Source: Nostocoides sp. F2B08
Lineage (GTDB): Bacteria > Actinomycetota > Actinomycetes > Actinomycetales > Dermatophilaceae
Length of the DNA stretch: 64,000 nucleotides
Direction of reading: 5' to 3'
Assembly: GCF_009184895.1 (NCBI RefSeq)
Contig: NZ_WESE01000003.1
Coordinates: 1 to 64,000 of the forward strand
Position 1 is the first letter of the stretch; each line of letters begins with the position of its first letter. Shown one piece after another: positions 23,541 through 31,893 of the stretch. A model generated the notes under the pieces. That model did no database searches and was not told where the DNA came from. It worked only from the letters and a program-made list of their open reading frames with translations. Both the position numbers and the translations under genes were made by a program.

Positions 23541-25805
23541 TCAGGGGCAGTTGGGGTTGAGGGGACCTCGGCAGGTCTGGGTCCAGTAGGGCTCGCCGTC
23601 GAAGGTGTCGACCACGACCCCGTCACGCAGGAAGGTGGCTCGCTGGTCGGCGCCCCGTTCGTCACGACGGGGGTCGCTGTGCGGGTCGCCGCCTGCGTCA
23701 CCCGGCGGGAGGTTCACGCTCGGAGGGGTGTCGTTGCCGGAGTCGAAGTACACGATCGCGGAGCCGGCGTGCGGGGCGATCGAACCGTCAGCAGCGCGGT
23801 CGAACACTGACAGGCCGAAGGCGGGATCGTTCGACCAGTGGCGACCTTCGGCGAGCGAGGTCTGCAGCAGCCGCGCCCCGTACGCGCGTGCCTGCACCTC
23901 GGCGGCCACATTCGCCACCTGGTAGTCACCGAAGGCGACGTGGAGCAGGACCTCGTTCGGTGGGCTGTTGGGCAGGGGGTTGGTCGTCGTGCGCAGTGCG
24001 TAGCCGCTGCCCTCGCCGCGGTCCCACAGCATCTGCATCAGGACGTAGCCGAGCTGGCGGTCGACGACGTCGGGGTAAGAGCGGTTGTAGAGACCGCCGA
24101 CGGCGGCACCTTCCCAGTCGACCGAGCGGTTGAGCAAGGTCGAGTAGTTGATGCCCGGGACGCCGAGCACGCCTCTGGTCACGTCCGGCGACAGCGCGAC
24201 GACCGGGCCACCGAGGATCCCACCCTGGCTGATGCCGGTGTAGCTGAGCGTGTCGACGTCGATCAGTGGGGCCCCAGAGGCGTCCTGGAACGCCGTGTGC
24301 GAGGCGAGCCCGTCGGGGTGCGAGAGTGCTCGACCGACGAACTGGAAGTTGAGGAAGCCCTGCTGGATTCGGTCCGGCATCAGCCCGAACCGCGAGAGGT
24401 CCTGCAGGATAAGGGCGACGTTGGGCGTGTCGTACTGCGACATGCCGGCGAAGTCCACGCCGCACGGAGCGATGTTGCGTGCCCGGAGCAACTCGGTGGA
24501 GAAACCGTTGGCCTGCGTGCGGGTGCCGAGCAGGCCGTGGCCGTAGAGCATGGGGTCTGCCGGGTCGTTCGCGGTGGCCGCCGCTGGCAGGTTGCACACG
24601 TAGGGCACGCTCAGCCAGGGGGCTGTCTGGTTGCGTTGCGGCAGCGCCATCGGTTCGGGCTCGGCGATCCCGTAGTCGAACCGCGCGTTGGTGGAGAACA
24701 GCAGTGCCTCGAGCGGCACGCCGCCATCCGGGCCGGCCGATGGCAGCGCCGGGGCGTGCAGGAAGTTCGGCACCAGCACGGTCCCGCTCACACGCCGCTG
24801 CGTGGTCGCGTTCGGGGCATCCACCACCTGCCCGACCGTGAAGGTCGGTGCCGAGCCGTCCACCTGGCCGTCGGCCAGATCGGTGTCCCCGAGGGACGCG
24901 AAGGCCTGGTCGCGCAGGTGCACGGCCCGACCGGTGACGTTCTCATCGCTGGCGACCGTGAATGACCAGGCGAGGTAGAGGTCGCGCTGGCCGACGCCCG
25001 CCTTACGCAGGTCGCGGAACAGGCGGTTGAACTCGGCGGTACGTGCCGGCTCGACGCCAGCTGGGAGCCCGCCCGCACGATCACCGCGATACCAGGCAAA
25101 GACCGGCTCGGCCTGTATCGTGCGGCCGGCGGTGTCCTTCAGGTCGCGCAGCGCCACAGCGTAGCGGTGGCCCCCGTGCAGAACCTCGAGCGGACGGATC
25201 AGCAGCAGCTGCCGGCCGGCAGCGACGGCCCCCGGGTGGTGGTCGAGCTCGGCGAGGTAGGGCACCCGCGCCCCGGTGTCGAGGTCGAGCAGCACGATCG
25301 GAGCATCAGGCGCCAGGGACAGCGCTGGTCGATCGAGCACCTGAACGCCGGCCGGCAGCCCGAAGGTCGCCTGCAGGTCAAGGCCCGGGACGTCGGCGAT
25401 GGCCATCGCGCCAGGGGAGAACCCGTCATTGCGGTTCCACTCGCTCGGGTTGACCGGCACGCCGCCGGCGTTGACCGGCATGCCCTCCAGGGGCAGATCC
25501 ACCCGCAGGCCAGTCGGGGTGTCGGCGGGCGCCGTGAACCGGTCGTTCGGAAACGGAAGCAGGCACGCGCCGTCGTCGATCGGGTCACACGGCCCCAGAT
25601 CCGCTCGCTGCCCAAGAGGTCCCTCGGGGCCGCGGCCGGGCGGTGCGACTGACGTCGGCGTCATCGCCTGAACAACGACAGGCCCTCCCGGGGCGGCACT
25701 GGCGATGGTGGACCCGATGCTGCCGGAGAGCACGAAAGCGCTACTCGTCAGCGTGGCCAGGGCGCCCATGACAAGGCGAGATGAGGAACGACGCAGAGAG
25801 TGCAT
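23541..25805 (-). CDS. Secreted alpha/beta-hydrolase-like protein
   Basis: Start is ATG 25805, preceded by GGAAGG; a longer frame to 25973 lacks support. The 754-residue protein has a signal peptide (RRSSSRLVMGALATLTSSAF, Ala-x-Ala site near residue 37). A beta-rich Ig-like region follows, with LLPFPNDRFT and VLLDLDTGARVPYLAELD, as in the N-terminal domain of bacterial virulence-factor lipases. The hydrolase region carries SYTGISQGGILGG (GxSxGG nucleophile elbow, Ser near residue 545), with PMLYGHGLLGTR upstream as the oxyanion strand. It is probably an extracellular esterase or lipase. It is transcribed alone and ends at a shared terminator. Confidence 0.75.
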   Translation of the reverse strand: MHSLRRSSSRLVMGALATLTSSAFVLSGSIGSTIASAAPGGPVVVQAMTPTSVAPPGRGPEGPLGQRADLGPCDPIDDGACLLPFPNDRFTAPADTPTGLRVDLPLEGMPVNAGGVPVNPSEWNRNDGFSPGAMAIADVPGLDLQATFGLPAGVQVLDRPALSLAPDAPIVLLDLDTGARVPYLAELDHHPGAVAAGRQLLLIRPLEVLHGGHRYAVALRDLKDTAGRTIQAEPVFAWYRGDRAGGLPAGVEPARTAEFNRLFRDLRKAGVGQRDLYLAWSFTVASDENVTGRAVHLRDQAFASLGDTDLADGQVDGSAPTFTVGQVVDAPNATTQRRVSGTVLVPNFLHAPALPSAGPDGGVPLEALLFSTNARFDYGIAEPEPMALPQRNQTAPWLSVPYVCNLPAAATANDPADPMLYGHGLLGTRTQANGFSTELLRARNIAPCGVDFAGMSQYDTPNVALILQDLSRFGLMPDRIQQGFLNFQFVGRALSHPDGLASHTAFQDASGAPLIDVDTLSYTGISQGGILGGPVVALSPDVTRGVLGVPGINYSTLLNRSVDWEGAAVGGLYNRSYPDVVDRQLGYVLMQMLWDRGEGSGYALRTTTNPLPNSPPNEVLLHVAFGDYQVANVAAEVQARAYGARLLQTSLAEGRHWSNDPAFGLSVFDRAADGSIAPHAGSAIVYFDSGNDTPPSVNLPPGDAGGDPHSDPRRDERGADQRATFLRDGVVVDTFDGEPYWTQTCRGPLNPNCP

Positions 25806-25919
25806 AATGCCTTCCAAGGTGAGGCCGACGTCGCGCCAGCGACACGCACACCGTAGCGATTTGCACGCGTGCAGTGGGGATAAGAGCGCAAGCATCCCTG
25901 CTCGAAAACCACCGCAGAT

Positions 25920-26371
25920 CCTGTCAGGCCAACTCTGCCCTCTTGCCGGTCCTGATGCCCCTGGCACCGACATCGTCCCTGCTGACCCGATTCCCGAATC
26001 AGCTGGCTGAGGTTTTGCGCCGCCACCAGGTGGACGAGGCCACCATCACAAAATTGCGCATCGAGACGAGCGACTACCGCGTGGCAGCGACCGCAAGCCG
26101 CAGCGTCATCGGATCAATGAACGAGTTCTCCTCCCTGGCGGACCCCCACCGGCAGGAGCAGACCGAACTGGACCTGCTGGGCCGACCCATACAACTATCC
26201 ACCGCCCCATGCGGTCCGCTCTACCGAAGCCACGTGAGCCCAGACCGCGAACTCAAAGCCCTCCTCAGGACACGTACGACACCGGGCGATAGCCGGCGGT
26301 GTGACTCACCCAGGGGACGCGGTTTGCCGGGTGCGAACGGCTTGCAGGAGAAGCGCCTGATCGAGGCCTAG
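25920..26371 (+). pseudogene. DUF6933-like protein, N-terminal half missing
   Basis: The frame from about 25920 to the TGA-type end at 26371 reads LLPVLMPLAPTSSLLTRFPN, then SRSVIGSMNEFSSLAD and LSTAPCGPLYRSHVSPDREL, which is the C-terminal two thirds of DUF6933 family proteins. The usual N-terminal part (a basic start and the LGDWYAT-type segment) is absent and no start codon or ribosome site is suitably placed. The tail after residue ELKALL runs into a dispersed intergenic motif (26286-26310), so the natural 3' end is also lost. I consider it a gene remnant. Confidence 0.55.
26286..26310 (+). repeat. Dispersed intergenic CCGGCGG motif, copy 10
   Basis: The core reads GCGATAGCCGGCGGTGTGAC followed by TCACC; the most complete copy. 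Confidence 0.55.
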
Positions 26372-26553
26372 GGTGAGCGGGCAGGGTACGACCGCTGTGG
26401 GGCCGGTCCCTGCAGTGTTGTCGGGCACGGGTATGGCTGAATCCCTCCAGAGGCTCGAGCATGATGGAGCGGCTCTGCAGTGGCGGACGTAGGAGTTCAG
26501 AGCCGATGTGGCTGCCGGGCTCTGTCCCGACCGGCTACACGGGATACTGGATT

Positions 26554-27252
26554 ATGGCCCTTGGTCGGGTGTTGGCGGGTGAGCCGTGCGTGTCGTTGGT
26601 GCCACTTTTCGCGGGGCTGACGCGGGAGCAGCAGGCGGAAGTGGCGACCCTCGCCCGTCCGGTCACCGTGGGGCCCGGCGAGACCTTCGTGCGCGCTGGC
26701 GCGCGGGAAGCGCCGCTGTTCGTGGTGCATGCGGGGATGGTGAAGCTCTCTCGCACGACCGCCGACGGCAAGAGCACGACCGTGCAGGTCCTCGGCCCGG
26801 GTGAGGTGGGTGGGGAGACGTGGCTCCTGACCGGTGAGCGGCCGGAGAACGACGTGGTGGCCCTGGAGGGAGCGCGGATCTGCGTCTTCGAGCCGAGCGC
26901 GCTGGACAGGATCGTGCGAGAGTTCCCGGCCGTCGGCGTGGCTCTGCTGCGGTCGCTGGCCGTGCGGCTGCACTCCGCGGAGCGGATGCTCACCGCCAGG
27001 ACTCTCGCCGACGTGGGTGCGCGGCTGGCGGCCTATCTCCTGGACTGTCCGACCACGTGGGGTGTTGACCGGGCAGCGACAGCGCACCTGCCGATGGCCA
27101 AGAAGGACATTGCGACCTTCCTGGGAACCTCGCCCGAGACCGTCAGCCGGCGACTGAAGGCCTTCGAGCACGAGGGCCTGATCCAGGTGCGCGGCATGGA
27201 CATCGACATTTGGGATCCAGTCGGACTCGAGCTGCGGGCTCGCGGTGCTTGA
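26554..27252 (+). CDS. Crp/Fnr-family transcriptional regulator
   Basis: With ATG 26554 as start (ATG 26461 and internal GTG codons are alternatives) the protein has 232 residues. Residues about 15-125 are the cyclic-nucleotide-binding-type barrel (LFAGLTREQQAEVATLARPV, FVRAGAREAPLFVVHAGMVK). A dimer helix follows, then the winged helix DIATFLGTSPETVSRRLKAF. The recognition helix carries E-x-x-S-R, which in FNR-type proteins reads TTGAT/TTGAC half-sites. The N-terminal Cys cluster of oxygen-sensing FNR is absent (only one Cys in GEPCVSL), so the signal is probably not a 4Fe-4S cluster of the E. coli type. An FNR-type box overlaps its stop codon, upstream of the next two genes. Confidence 0.85.
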   Translation: MALGRVLAGEPCVSLVPLFAGLTREQQAEVATLARPVTVGPGETFVRAGAREAPLFVVHAGMVKLSRTTADGKSTTVQVLGPGEVGGETWLLTGERPENDVVALEGARICVFEPSALDRIVREFPAVGVALLRSLAVRLHSAERMLTARTLADVGARLAAYLLDCPTTWGVDRAATAHLPMAKKDIATFLGTSPETVSRRLKAFEHEGLIQVRGMDIDIWDPVGLELRARGA

Positions 27253-27291
27253 CGCAGGTCAAGGCGGGCGCGGCTGGTTTGGTCCTACCTT
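27249..27291 (+). promoter_or_regulatory. FNR-type box and -10 of the DUF6448/protease operon
   Basis: TTGAC-GCAG-GTCAA (27249-27262) is a perfect 14-base FNR-family palindrome and overlaps the regulator's TGA. TACCTT (27286-27291) is a plausible -10; the box centre (27255.5) would then lie about 41-42 bases before the start site, the class II activator position. A strong ribosome site AAGGAGG (27308-27314) precedes ATG 27319. Confidence 0.7.
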
Positions 27292-27318
27292 CGAGATACC
27301 ACCACACAAGGAGGAACC

Positions 27319-27876
27319 ATGAACATCGCCAAGGTGCTCCGCTTGTTCGTGCGCACCGCGTCCGCCCACTGCGACACCGAGGACGGTCCTGCGGTCGGCG
27401 ACGGCCGCCGCGCGCTGGAGAGCGGCAACGTCAACATCGCTCTGAAGTGGGTCCACCAGGACGCAGAGGAGGAGGTGCGGGAGGCGTTCACCCGCGCCGT
27501 CGCCGTACGAGATCTGTCGCCGCAGGCGCGCGACCTGGCCGACCGCTACTTCCTCGACGTCCTGATCCGGGTCCACCGCGCCGGCGAGGGAGCCGGGTTC
27601 GAAGGCATCAAACCCGCCGGTGCGCACGTGCCCCCTCAGGTCGTCGCCGCCGAAGAGGCGCTCTCGCTAGGCCGCATCGACCCGCTGCGCGGGCTCGTGG
27701 ATGACGACCGGTGGGACGAGCTGGAGCGCAGGTTCGACCAGGCGGTGGCGCTGAAAGGCTTCGACGTCGACAACCTGGCTGCCGCCCGGGAGTACGTGGC
27801 GGCGTACGTCTCGTTCTTCAAGTTCGCCGAAGGCCACGACCAGGAGCACGACCACCAGCATGCCCACGTGCACTGA
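27319..27876 (+). CDS. DUF6448 protein with NiSOD-like His-Cys-Asp mature N-terminus
   Basis: The 185-residue protein starts MNIAKVLRLFVRTASA, directly followed by HCDTEDGP. Nickel superoxide dismutases have a similar short leader ending in Ser-Ala before His-Cys-Asp, and cleavage exposes His1 and Cys2 for nickel. Here cleavage after Ala16 would give H-C-D-T-E-D; the second NiSOD thiolate (Cys6 of HCxxPCGxY) is replaced by Asp, so the metal site must differ. The remainder is helical with conserved-looking WVHQDAEEEVREAFTRA and VRIHRAGEG-like (LIRVHRAGEGAGFEGIKP) segments and ends in a His-rich tail (HDQEHDHQHAHVH). A SodX-like protease overlaps its stop. The role is unknown; metal binding is inferred. 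Confidence 0.8.
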   Translation: MNIAKVLRLFVRTASAHCDTEDGPAVGDGRRALESGNVNIALKWVHQDAEEEVREAFTRAVAVRDLSPQARDLADRYFLDVLIRVHRAGEGAGFEGIKPAGAHVPPQVVAAEEALSLGRIDPLRGLVDDDRWDELERRFDQAVALKGFDVDNLAAAREYVAAYVSFFKFAEGHDQEHDHQHAHVH

Positions 27877-28271
27877 TGTGGTGGCTCACCCGGGTGCGGT
27901 CGCACTCGATGGCACCCACCCTGACCGACGGTCAACTCGTGCTCACCAGATCGCTGCGGCCGGCTCACGCAGTCGGCCGGGGCGACCTGGTCGTCCTGGA
28001 CTCCCCGGTCGAACCGAACCAACACCTCGTCAAACGGGTCGTCGGGCTACCCGGTGAGAAGGTCACCTTCGACGCGGGCCAGGTGAGCATCGACGGCCGG
28101 CCCCTGCCGGAGCCCTACGCGAGCCCCTCTGTCTTCCGTGGCGAGTACGACGTGCCGCCCGGACACTTCCTCGTCCTCGGCGACAACCGCGACCTCTCCA
28201 GCGACAGCCGCTCCTGGAGCCACCCCTACACTCCCCGAGCCGCCATACGCGGACGGCTGCTGCGGCATTGA
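27876..28271 (+). CDS. SodX-like signal peptidase (S26 family)
   Basis: The 131-residue protein starts at ATG 27876, sharing one base with the previous stop. It has the short S26 layout: RVRSHSMAPTLTDGQLVLT with the catalytic Ser in HSMAPT (about residue 11), then NQHLVKRVVGLPGEKV with the catalytic Lys, and FLVLGDNRDLSSDSRSW. The N-terminal membrane anchor of ordinary signal peptidase I is missing, as in SodX, the NiSOD maturation protease. Its likely substrate is the leader of the neighbouring HCD protein. No sodN gene itself is in the window. Confidence 0.85.
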   Translation: MWWLTRVRSHSMAPTLTDGQLVLTRSLRPAHAVGRGDLVVLDSPVEPNQHLVKRVVGLPGEKVTFDAGQVSIDGRPLPEPYASPSVFRGEYDVPPGHFLVLGDNRDLSSDSRSWSHPYTPRAAIRGRLLRH

Positions 28272-28613
28272 ACCCCCAAGTCCCCCCGTGGGAACCGCGA
28301 CCGCAACGCCCGAACCAAGAGCCAGAATGAACCGGCAGCCGGCTATCCGGCAGGCCCAGACGCCCATCTGCGCGCCGACAGCCGGCTACTTGATGCTTGT
28401 GGGTAGGACCGGTGTCCGGCCAGACTCGGTCTAGGTGCCCGGCGGGTTGCTCTTCAGCCGGCTGCCCACCAGATGGATCGGTGTGGCTCTACTCCGGGTT
28501 GCGGCCCCGTCGGGCATCGTGGCGAAGGTGTGGCTCCAGAGGGGTCTGCCCTGCTCTAAGTAGCAATGCCCGCCTCGCCGTTCCATCGGATGCGAGACGA
28601 AGGCGGTCAGCTC
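28272..28613. other. Non-coding region left of the IS110-family transposase
   Basis: This 342-base stretch holds no gene. It probably contains the left end of the IS110 element. GGTGTGGCTC occurs twice (about 28480 and 28528) and several GC-rich dyads could fold. In IS110-family elements this side encodes the bridge RNA in characterised cases; I cannot confirm one by eye. Confidence 0.4.
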
Positions 28614-29831
28614 ATGAAGGTGTTAATCGAGGTCGATCCCCACAAGCTGTCGGCCACGATCGAGGTCGTCGACACGAACGAGACGGTGTTGGCGACCGGC
28701 CGGTTCGGCACTGACAACGCCGGGTATCGCGCGATGCGCAAGCGCGTGGCGGCCTGGCCCGAGCGGACCTGGGCGGTCGAGGGCAGCAACGGCGCCGGAC
28801 GCCCGCTGGCGCAGCGGCTGCTCGCCGATGGTGAGCACGTGCTCGACGTGCCGGCGAAGCTGTCCGCACGGGCACGGTTGTTCGACACCGGCCACAACCG
28901 CAAGACCGACGCCCACGACGCGCACTCGGTCGCCGTGGTCGCCGTCCGCACGACGGGTCTTCGGGTGCTCTCCTACGACGCCGAGCTCGAGGCGCTGCGG
29001 ATGCTGACCGACCGACGAGATGAGCTCTCCCGCACCCGGGTACAGACCGTCAACCGGCTGCACCGGCTGCTGGCCGAGCTGATCCCCGGGACGGCGAAGA
29101 AGGAGATCACCGCAGGTCAGGCCAAGGCCATGCTGGCCTCAGTGCGACCGCGGGACGTGGTCGGCAAGACCCGCCGCCGCCTAGCCGCGGAGTTGTTGGC
29201 CGAGCTGGTCGTGGTGGAGAAGAAGATCAAGGAGCTGAAGAAGGAGCTCAAGGCCATGGTCCTGGCCCGCGGCTCGACGTTGATGGAGCTGCCCGGGGTC
29301 GGGCCGGTCGTGGCCGCCCGGGTTCTCGCCGACGTCGGTGACGTGGCCCGCTTCGCCGACCGGAACCGGTTCGCGTCCTGGACCGGCACCGCACCGATCG
29401 AGGCCTCCTCCGGCGAGATTGTCCGGCATCGGCTCTCCCGCGCCGGGAACCGGCGAATGAACCACATGACCCACATCGCCGCGGCCACTCAGATCCGTCA
29501 CAACACCGAGGGGCGGGCCTACTACCTGCGCAAGATTGCCGCCGGCAAGACCCGACGCGAGGCGATGCGCTGCCTCAAGCGCCGCATCTCCGACGCTCTC
29601 TATCGCCAGCTCGTCGCCGACGCCCGAGCCGCCGGCATTGTCAGTGCCGAGATCGGCGAGGCGGGCCCGGGAGGGCACAGCGGGGCGTCACACAAATCCA
29701 GCGCGGCCGGCTTGCACCCGCACACCGGCACTTCGGATCAGCCACTTCCCGGACCCGCGCACACGACGCTACCCCCGACCTCGCCGACCAGGAAGACCTC
29801 ACCCGGCAGAACGCTCCAAACCGCCTCTTGA
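28614..29831 (+). CDS. IS110-family DEDD transposase
   Basis: Starting at ATG 28614 (MKVLIEVDPHKLSAT), the protein has 405 residues. The RuvC-like DEDD domain supplies Asp8 (EVDPHK), Glu in TWAVEGSNGAG and the Asp pair in RKTDAHDAHSVAV. A long coiled coil follows (VVVEKKIKELKKELKAMVLA). The C-terminal Transposase_20 domain reads LMELPGVGPVVAARVLADVG and FASWTGTAPIEASSGEIVR, with the catalytic Ser, then RAGNRRMNHMTHIAAATQIR. The length and domains are complete, so it may be active. It lies between the SodX-like gene and a truncated merR. IS110 elements lack long inverted repeats, so exact ends are not defined. Confidence 0.9.
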   Translation: MKVLIEVDPHKLSATIEVVDTNETVLATGRFGTDNAGYRAMRKRVAAWPERTWAVEGSNGAGRPLAQRLLADGEHVLDVPAKLSARARLFDTGHNRKTDAHDAHSVAVVAVRTTGLRVLSYDAELEALRMLTDRRDELSRTRVQTVNRLHRLLAELIPGTAKKEITAGQAKAMLASVRPRDVVGKTRRRLAAELLAELVVVEKKIKELKKELKAMVLARGSTLMELPGVGPVVAARVLADVGDVARFADRNRFASWTGTAPIEASSGEIVRHRLSRAGNRRMNHMTHIAAATQIRHNTEGRAYYLRKIAAGKTRREAMRCLKRRISDALYRQLVADARAAGIVSAEIGEAGPGGHSGASHKSSAAGLHPHTGTSDQPLPGPAHTTLPPTSPTRKTSPGRTLQTAS

Positions 29832-29963
29832 CAACAGAGGGGTGCCGGAGTGGGCCACCTCGCTTTGCTCGCCGTTGCAGCGGACCCACTGACGAAATGG
29901 GCGCTGCTTTCTCTGGCTCCGCGCGGGAGCCTGTCCTGGATTGACGGCCACACGAGCTTGTGG

Positions 29964-30176
29964 TCAGGGTGGGTGCAGCACCTCTCGGATCTGGGCCGTG
30001 GTCAGGCCGGCGGCCTGACCACGGCGGATGAAGTTCAGTCGCTGGAGGGTCGCGGGGTCGTAGTCGCGGTAGCCGGTGGTGGTGCGCTCGGGCGCCGGGA
30101 GGAGCCCTGCCTGTTCGTAGTAGCGCAGCGTCTTGGTCGTGGTGCCGCTCGCCTGGGCCAGCTCTCCGATGCGCAC
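29964..30176 (-). pseudogene. merR: MerR-family regulator, truncated
   Basis: The 70-residue frame (ATG 30176) has the complete MerR winged helix-turn-helix: MRIGELAQASGTTTKTLRYY, EQAGLLPAPERTTTGYRDYD and LNFIRRGQAAGLTTAQIREVL. It stops at HPP, where normal proteins continue for about 60 residues with the dimer helix and metal-binding Cys. The loss coincides with the right side of the IS110 element. Without the effector region it cannot sense metal normally. It is divergent from the merA remnant and shares its operator. Confidence 0.8.
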
Positions 30177-30204
30177 GTCTTATCCTCCCGCCACCCTGCC
30201 GGTC

Positions 30205-30236
30205 TTGACCTTCCAGTGCGCTAGAAGATCCAGGCT
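30205..30236 (+). promoter_or_regulatory. MerR-type operator/promoter of the merA remnant
   Basis: TTGACC (30205-30210) is followed by the dyad CTTCCAG-TGCG-CTAGAAG (30210-30227, one mismatch), the usual MerR-family arrangement with the dyad between -35 and -10. A -10 at about 30231 (CAGGCT) is weak; the long spacer of about 20 fits MerR promoters. Confidence 0.55.
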
Positions 30237-30272
30237 GGCACCTGGACCGGGACCGACGACGAAGGATGTGGC

Positions 30273-31040
30273 ATGAGCGCGGGCTATGACGTGGACCTGG
30301 CGGTGGTCGGCTCCGGTGGTGCGGCGATGGCGGCTGCGATCACCGCTCGGCAGGCTGGGCACACCGTGGTCCTGATCGAGCGCGGCGTTCTCGGTGGGAC
30401 CTGCGTGAACATCGGCTGCGTGCCGTCCAAGACGCTCCTGGCGGCCGCCGGCGCCCGACACTCCGCCCTGACCAATCCCTTCGACGGCGCTCCCACGTCC
30501 GCAGGTGGCGTGGACCTACGAGCGCTGGTTCACCAGAAGGACGAGCTGGTCGAGCGCATGCGCAGTGCGAAGTACGCCGACGTCGCCGCCGCCCATGGGT
30601 TCGAGGTCGTGCCTGGGCACGCCAGGTTCCTCGATCGCGACACGCTCGCGGTCGACGGCAAGCCGCTGCGCGCCCAGGCGTACGTGGTGCCACCGGGGCC
30701 GCGCCGGCGGTGCCCGAGCTGGCGGGTCTGGACAGCGTGGACTGGTTGACGTCGACGACGGCCATGGAACTCGAGCAGGTGCCGAGGTCCCTGGTGGTGA
30801 TCGGTGGCGGCTACGTCGGGCTCGAGCAGGCACAGCTCTTGGCCCGTCTCGGTGCGAGGGTGTCCCTGGTCGGGCGCGTGGCCCGCCGGGCCGAGCCGGA
30901 GCTGGCCGAACCCCTGCGTGCGGTCTTTGCCGAGGACGGCATCGGTGTCCTCGAGGAGCACGTCGTCGCCGTCTCGGTCGACGGAGGCGAGGTCGTCGTA
31001 CGGGCCGCCTCGGGTGCTGCGGTCCGCGCAGAACGGCTGC
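30273..31040 (+). pseudogene. merA: Mercuric reductase, frameshifted and truncated
   Basis: From ATG 30273 the frame encodes the FAD-binding start (VDLAVVGSGGAAMAAAITAR) and the active disulfide GGTCVNIGCVPSKTLL. Near 30689 one G is missing (GTGGTGCCACC where GTGGTGGCCACC is expected). Translation then shifts; the +1 frame continues correctly with TGAAPAVPELAGLDSVDWLT and the NAD motif VVIGGGYVGLEQAQLLARLG. The homology stops at about 31040 (VRAERL), where the sequence joins an inverted, unrelated gene. The NmerA domain and the C-terminal Cys pair are absent. The enzyme cannot be functional. Confidence 0.85.
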
Positions 31041-31477
31041 ACCCGGTCAGTAATGCGGCATGTGCCCGGGAGTTCGTCAATGACGATGCGTTCGTGCTCC
31101 CAGGTTGAGGCGCTCATCATCTGGGACCGCTCCAGGAACCGGTAGCCGGGGCCGATCTCGACGATGCAGATGTCGTCGTAGTCAACTGGGATCACACCGA
31201 ACAACAGAAGCCATGATCTGAAGAGCCGCCGTCCGGGCTGGACGTGGTCGGGGGTGCGCCCGCGCCACCTGCGGGGTGAGGTCATCCTCAGAAGGGGCAT
31301 CAACTCCCCGTTGATCCCAGTGAAGTCAAGCGCGTCCCCCCAGACGCGACCAGCGTCAGCGTCCACGACGGAGCTGATCTCGACCTCGCCGGTCTTCCCC
31401 GACGTGTCACGCAGCAGTGGACTCACCTCGCTCGAGTGGGGAAGTCGGCGCAGCCCCGCCCCGGGGGCGTCCGCCAA
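31040..31477 (-). pseudogene. SRPBCC-family protein, C-terminus lost at a junction
   Basis: From ATG 31477 the minus strand reads KTGEVEISSVVDADAGRVWG, INGELMPLLRMTSPRRWRGR, RSWLLLFGVIPVDYDDICIV and GYRFLERSQMMSASTWEHER, typical of a small SRPBCC ligand-binding family. At about 31040 (CRITDRVQPF) the frame runs into the antisense strand of merA and becomes meaningless, although it stays open. So two gene fragments have been joined tail to tail. Function unknown, product probably unstable. Confidence 0.65.
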
Positions 31478-31570
31478 CAGATCAGACGCTACTGCTCGAA
31501 CGGGGACCGGGCGGTCGGGAATGTGGGCACCCTTCGCTGGGCTGCGACGTCCTCGCCCGTCGGCGGATGG

Positions 31571-31893
31571 TCAGCCGGCTTCATCTCGCTGTCTGAGGGC
31601 TTCGCGACGGTCCCGTTGAGCGGGCAGGTTCCTCGGGCCATCGGGCGTCACGTACATCCGGCACGCCATTGAGCCGTGGTCATCACCTGTGTCGAACGCT
31701 TCGGTGCCGTCGAGGACGGGAGTGCCGCGAACCGGTGTGCTCGCGCCGCCTCATCGGTGTCGATGAGCCTGACCGCGAAGGTCGCCCTGGGCAGTCCGAT
31801 GTCGTCCAGCGCGGCTTGGACCAATGCCGTCGCTGCTTCGGCGCCAGGACATTCTGGGATTACGAGCACCCTCGACTTCCCTTCGCCCATCAT
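31571..31893 (-). pseudogene. Thioredoxin-like protein, frameshifted
   Basis: The minus strand from ATG 31893 reads RVLVIPECPGAEAATALVQA and FAVRLIDTDEAARAHRFAAL, a thioredoxin-like alpha/beta start with Cys in PECPGA. After ALPSS (near 31720) the frame shifts: another frame continues with LDGTEAFDTGDDHGSMACRM and YVTPDGPRNLPAQ to the stop at 31571. Such proteins usually read SPTxLLDGxDPF at this point, so a few bases were lost. Related genes often sit in mercury or organomercury loci. Non-functional as written. Confidence 0.65.

Noticed and set aside
30530-31477. Single 315-residue minus-strand gene
   Set aside because: Only residues up to about 31040 look like a family (SRPBCC); the rest is the antisense strand of merA, so it is a chimera across a junction.
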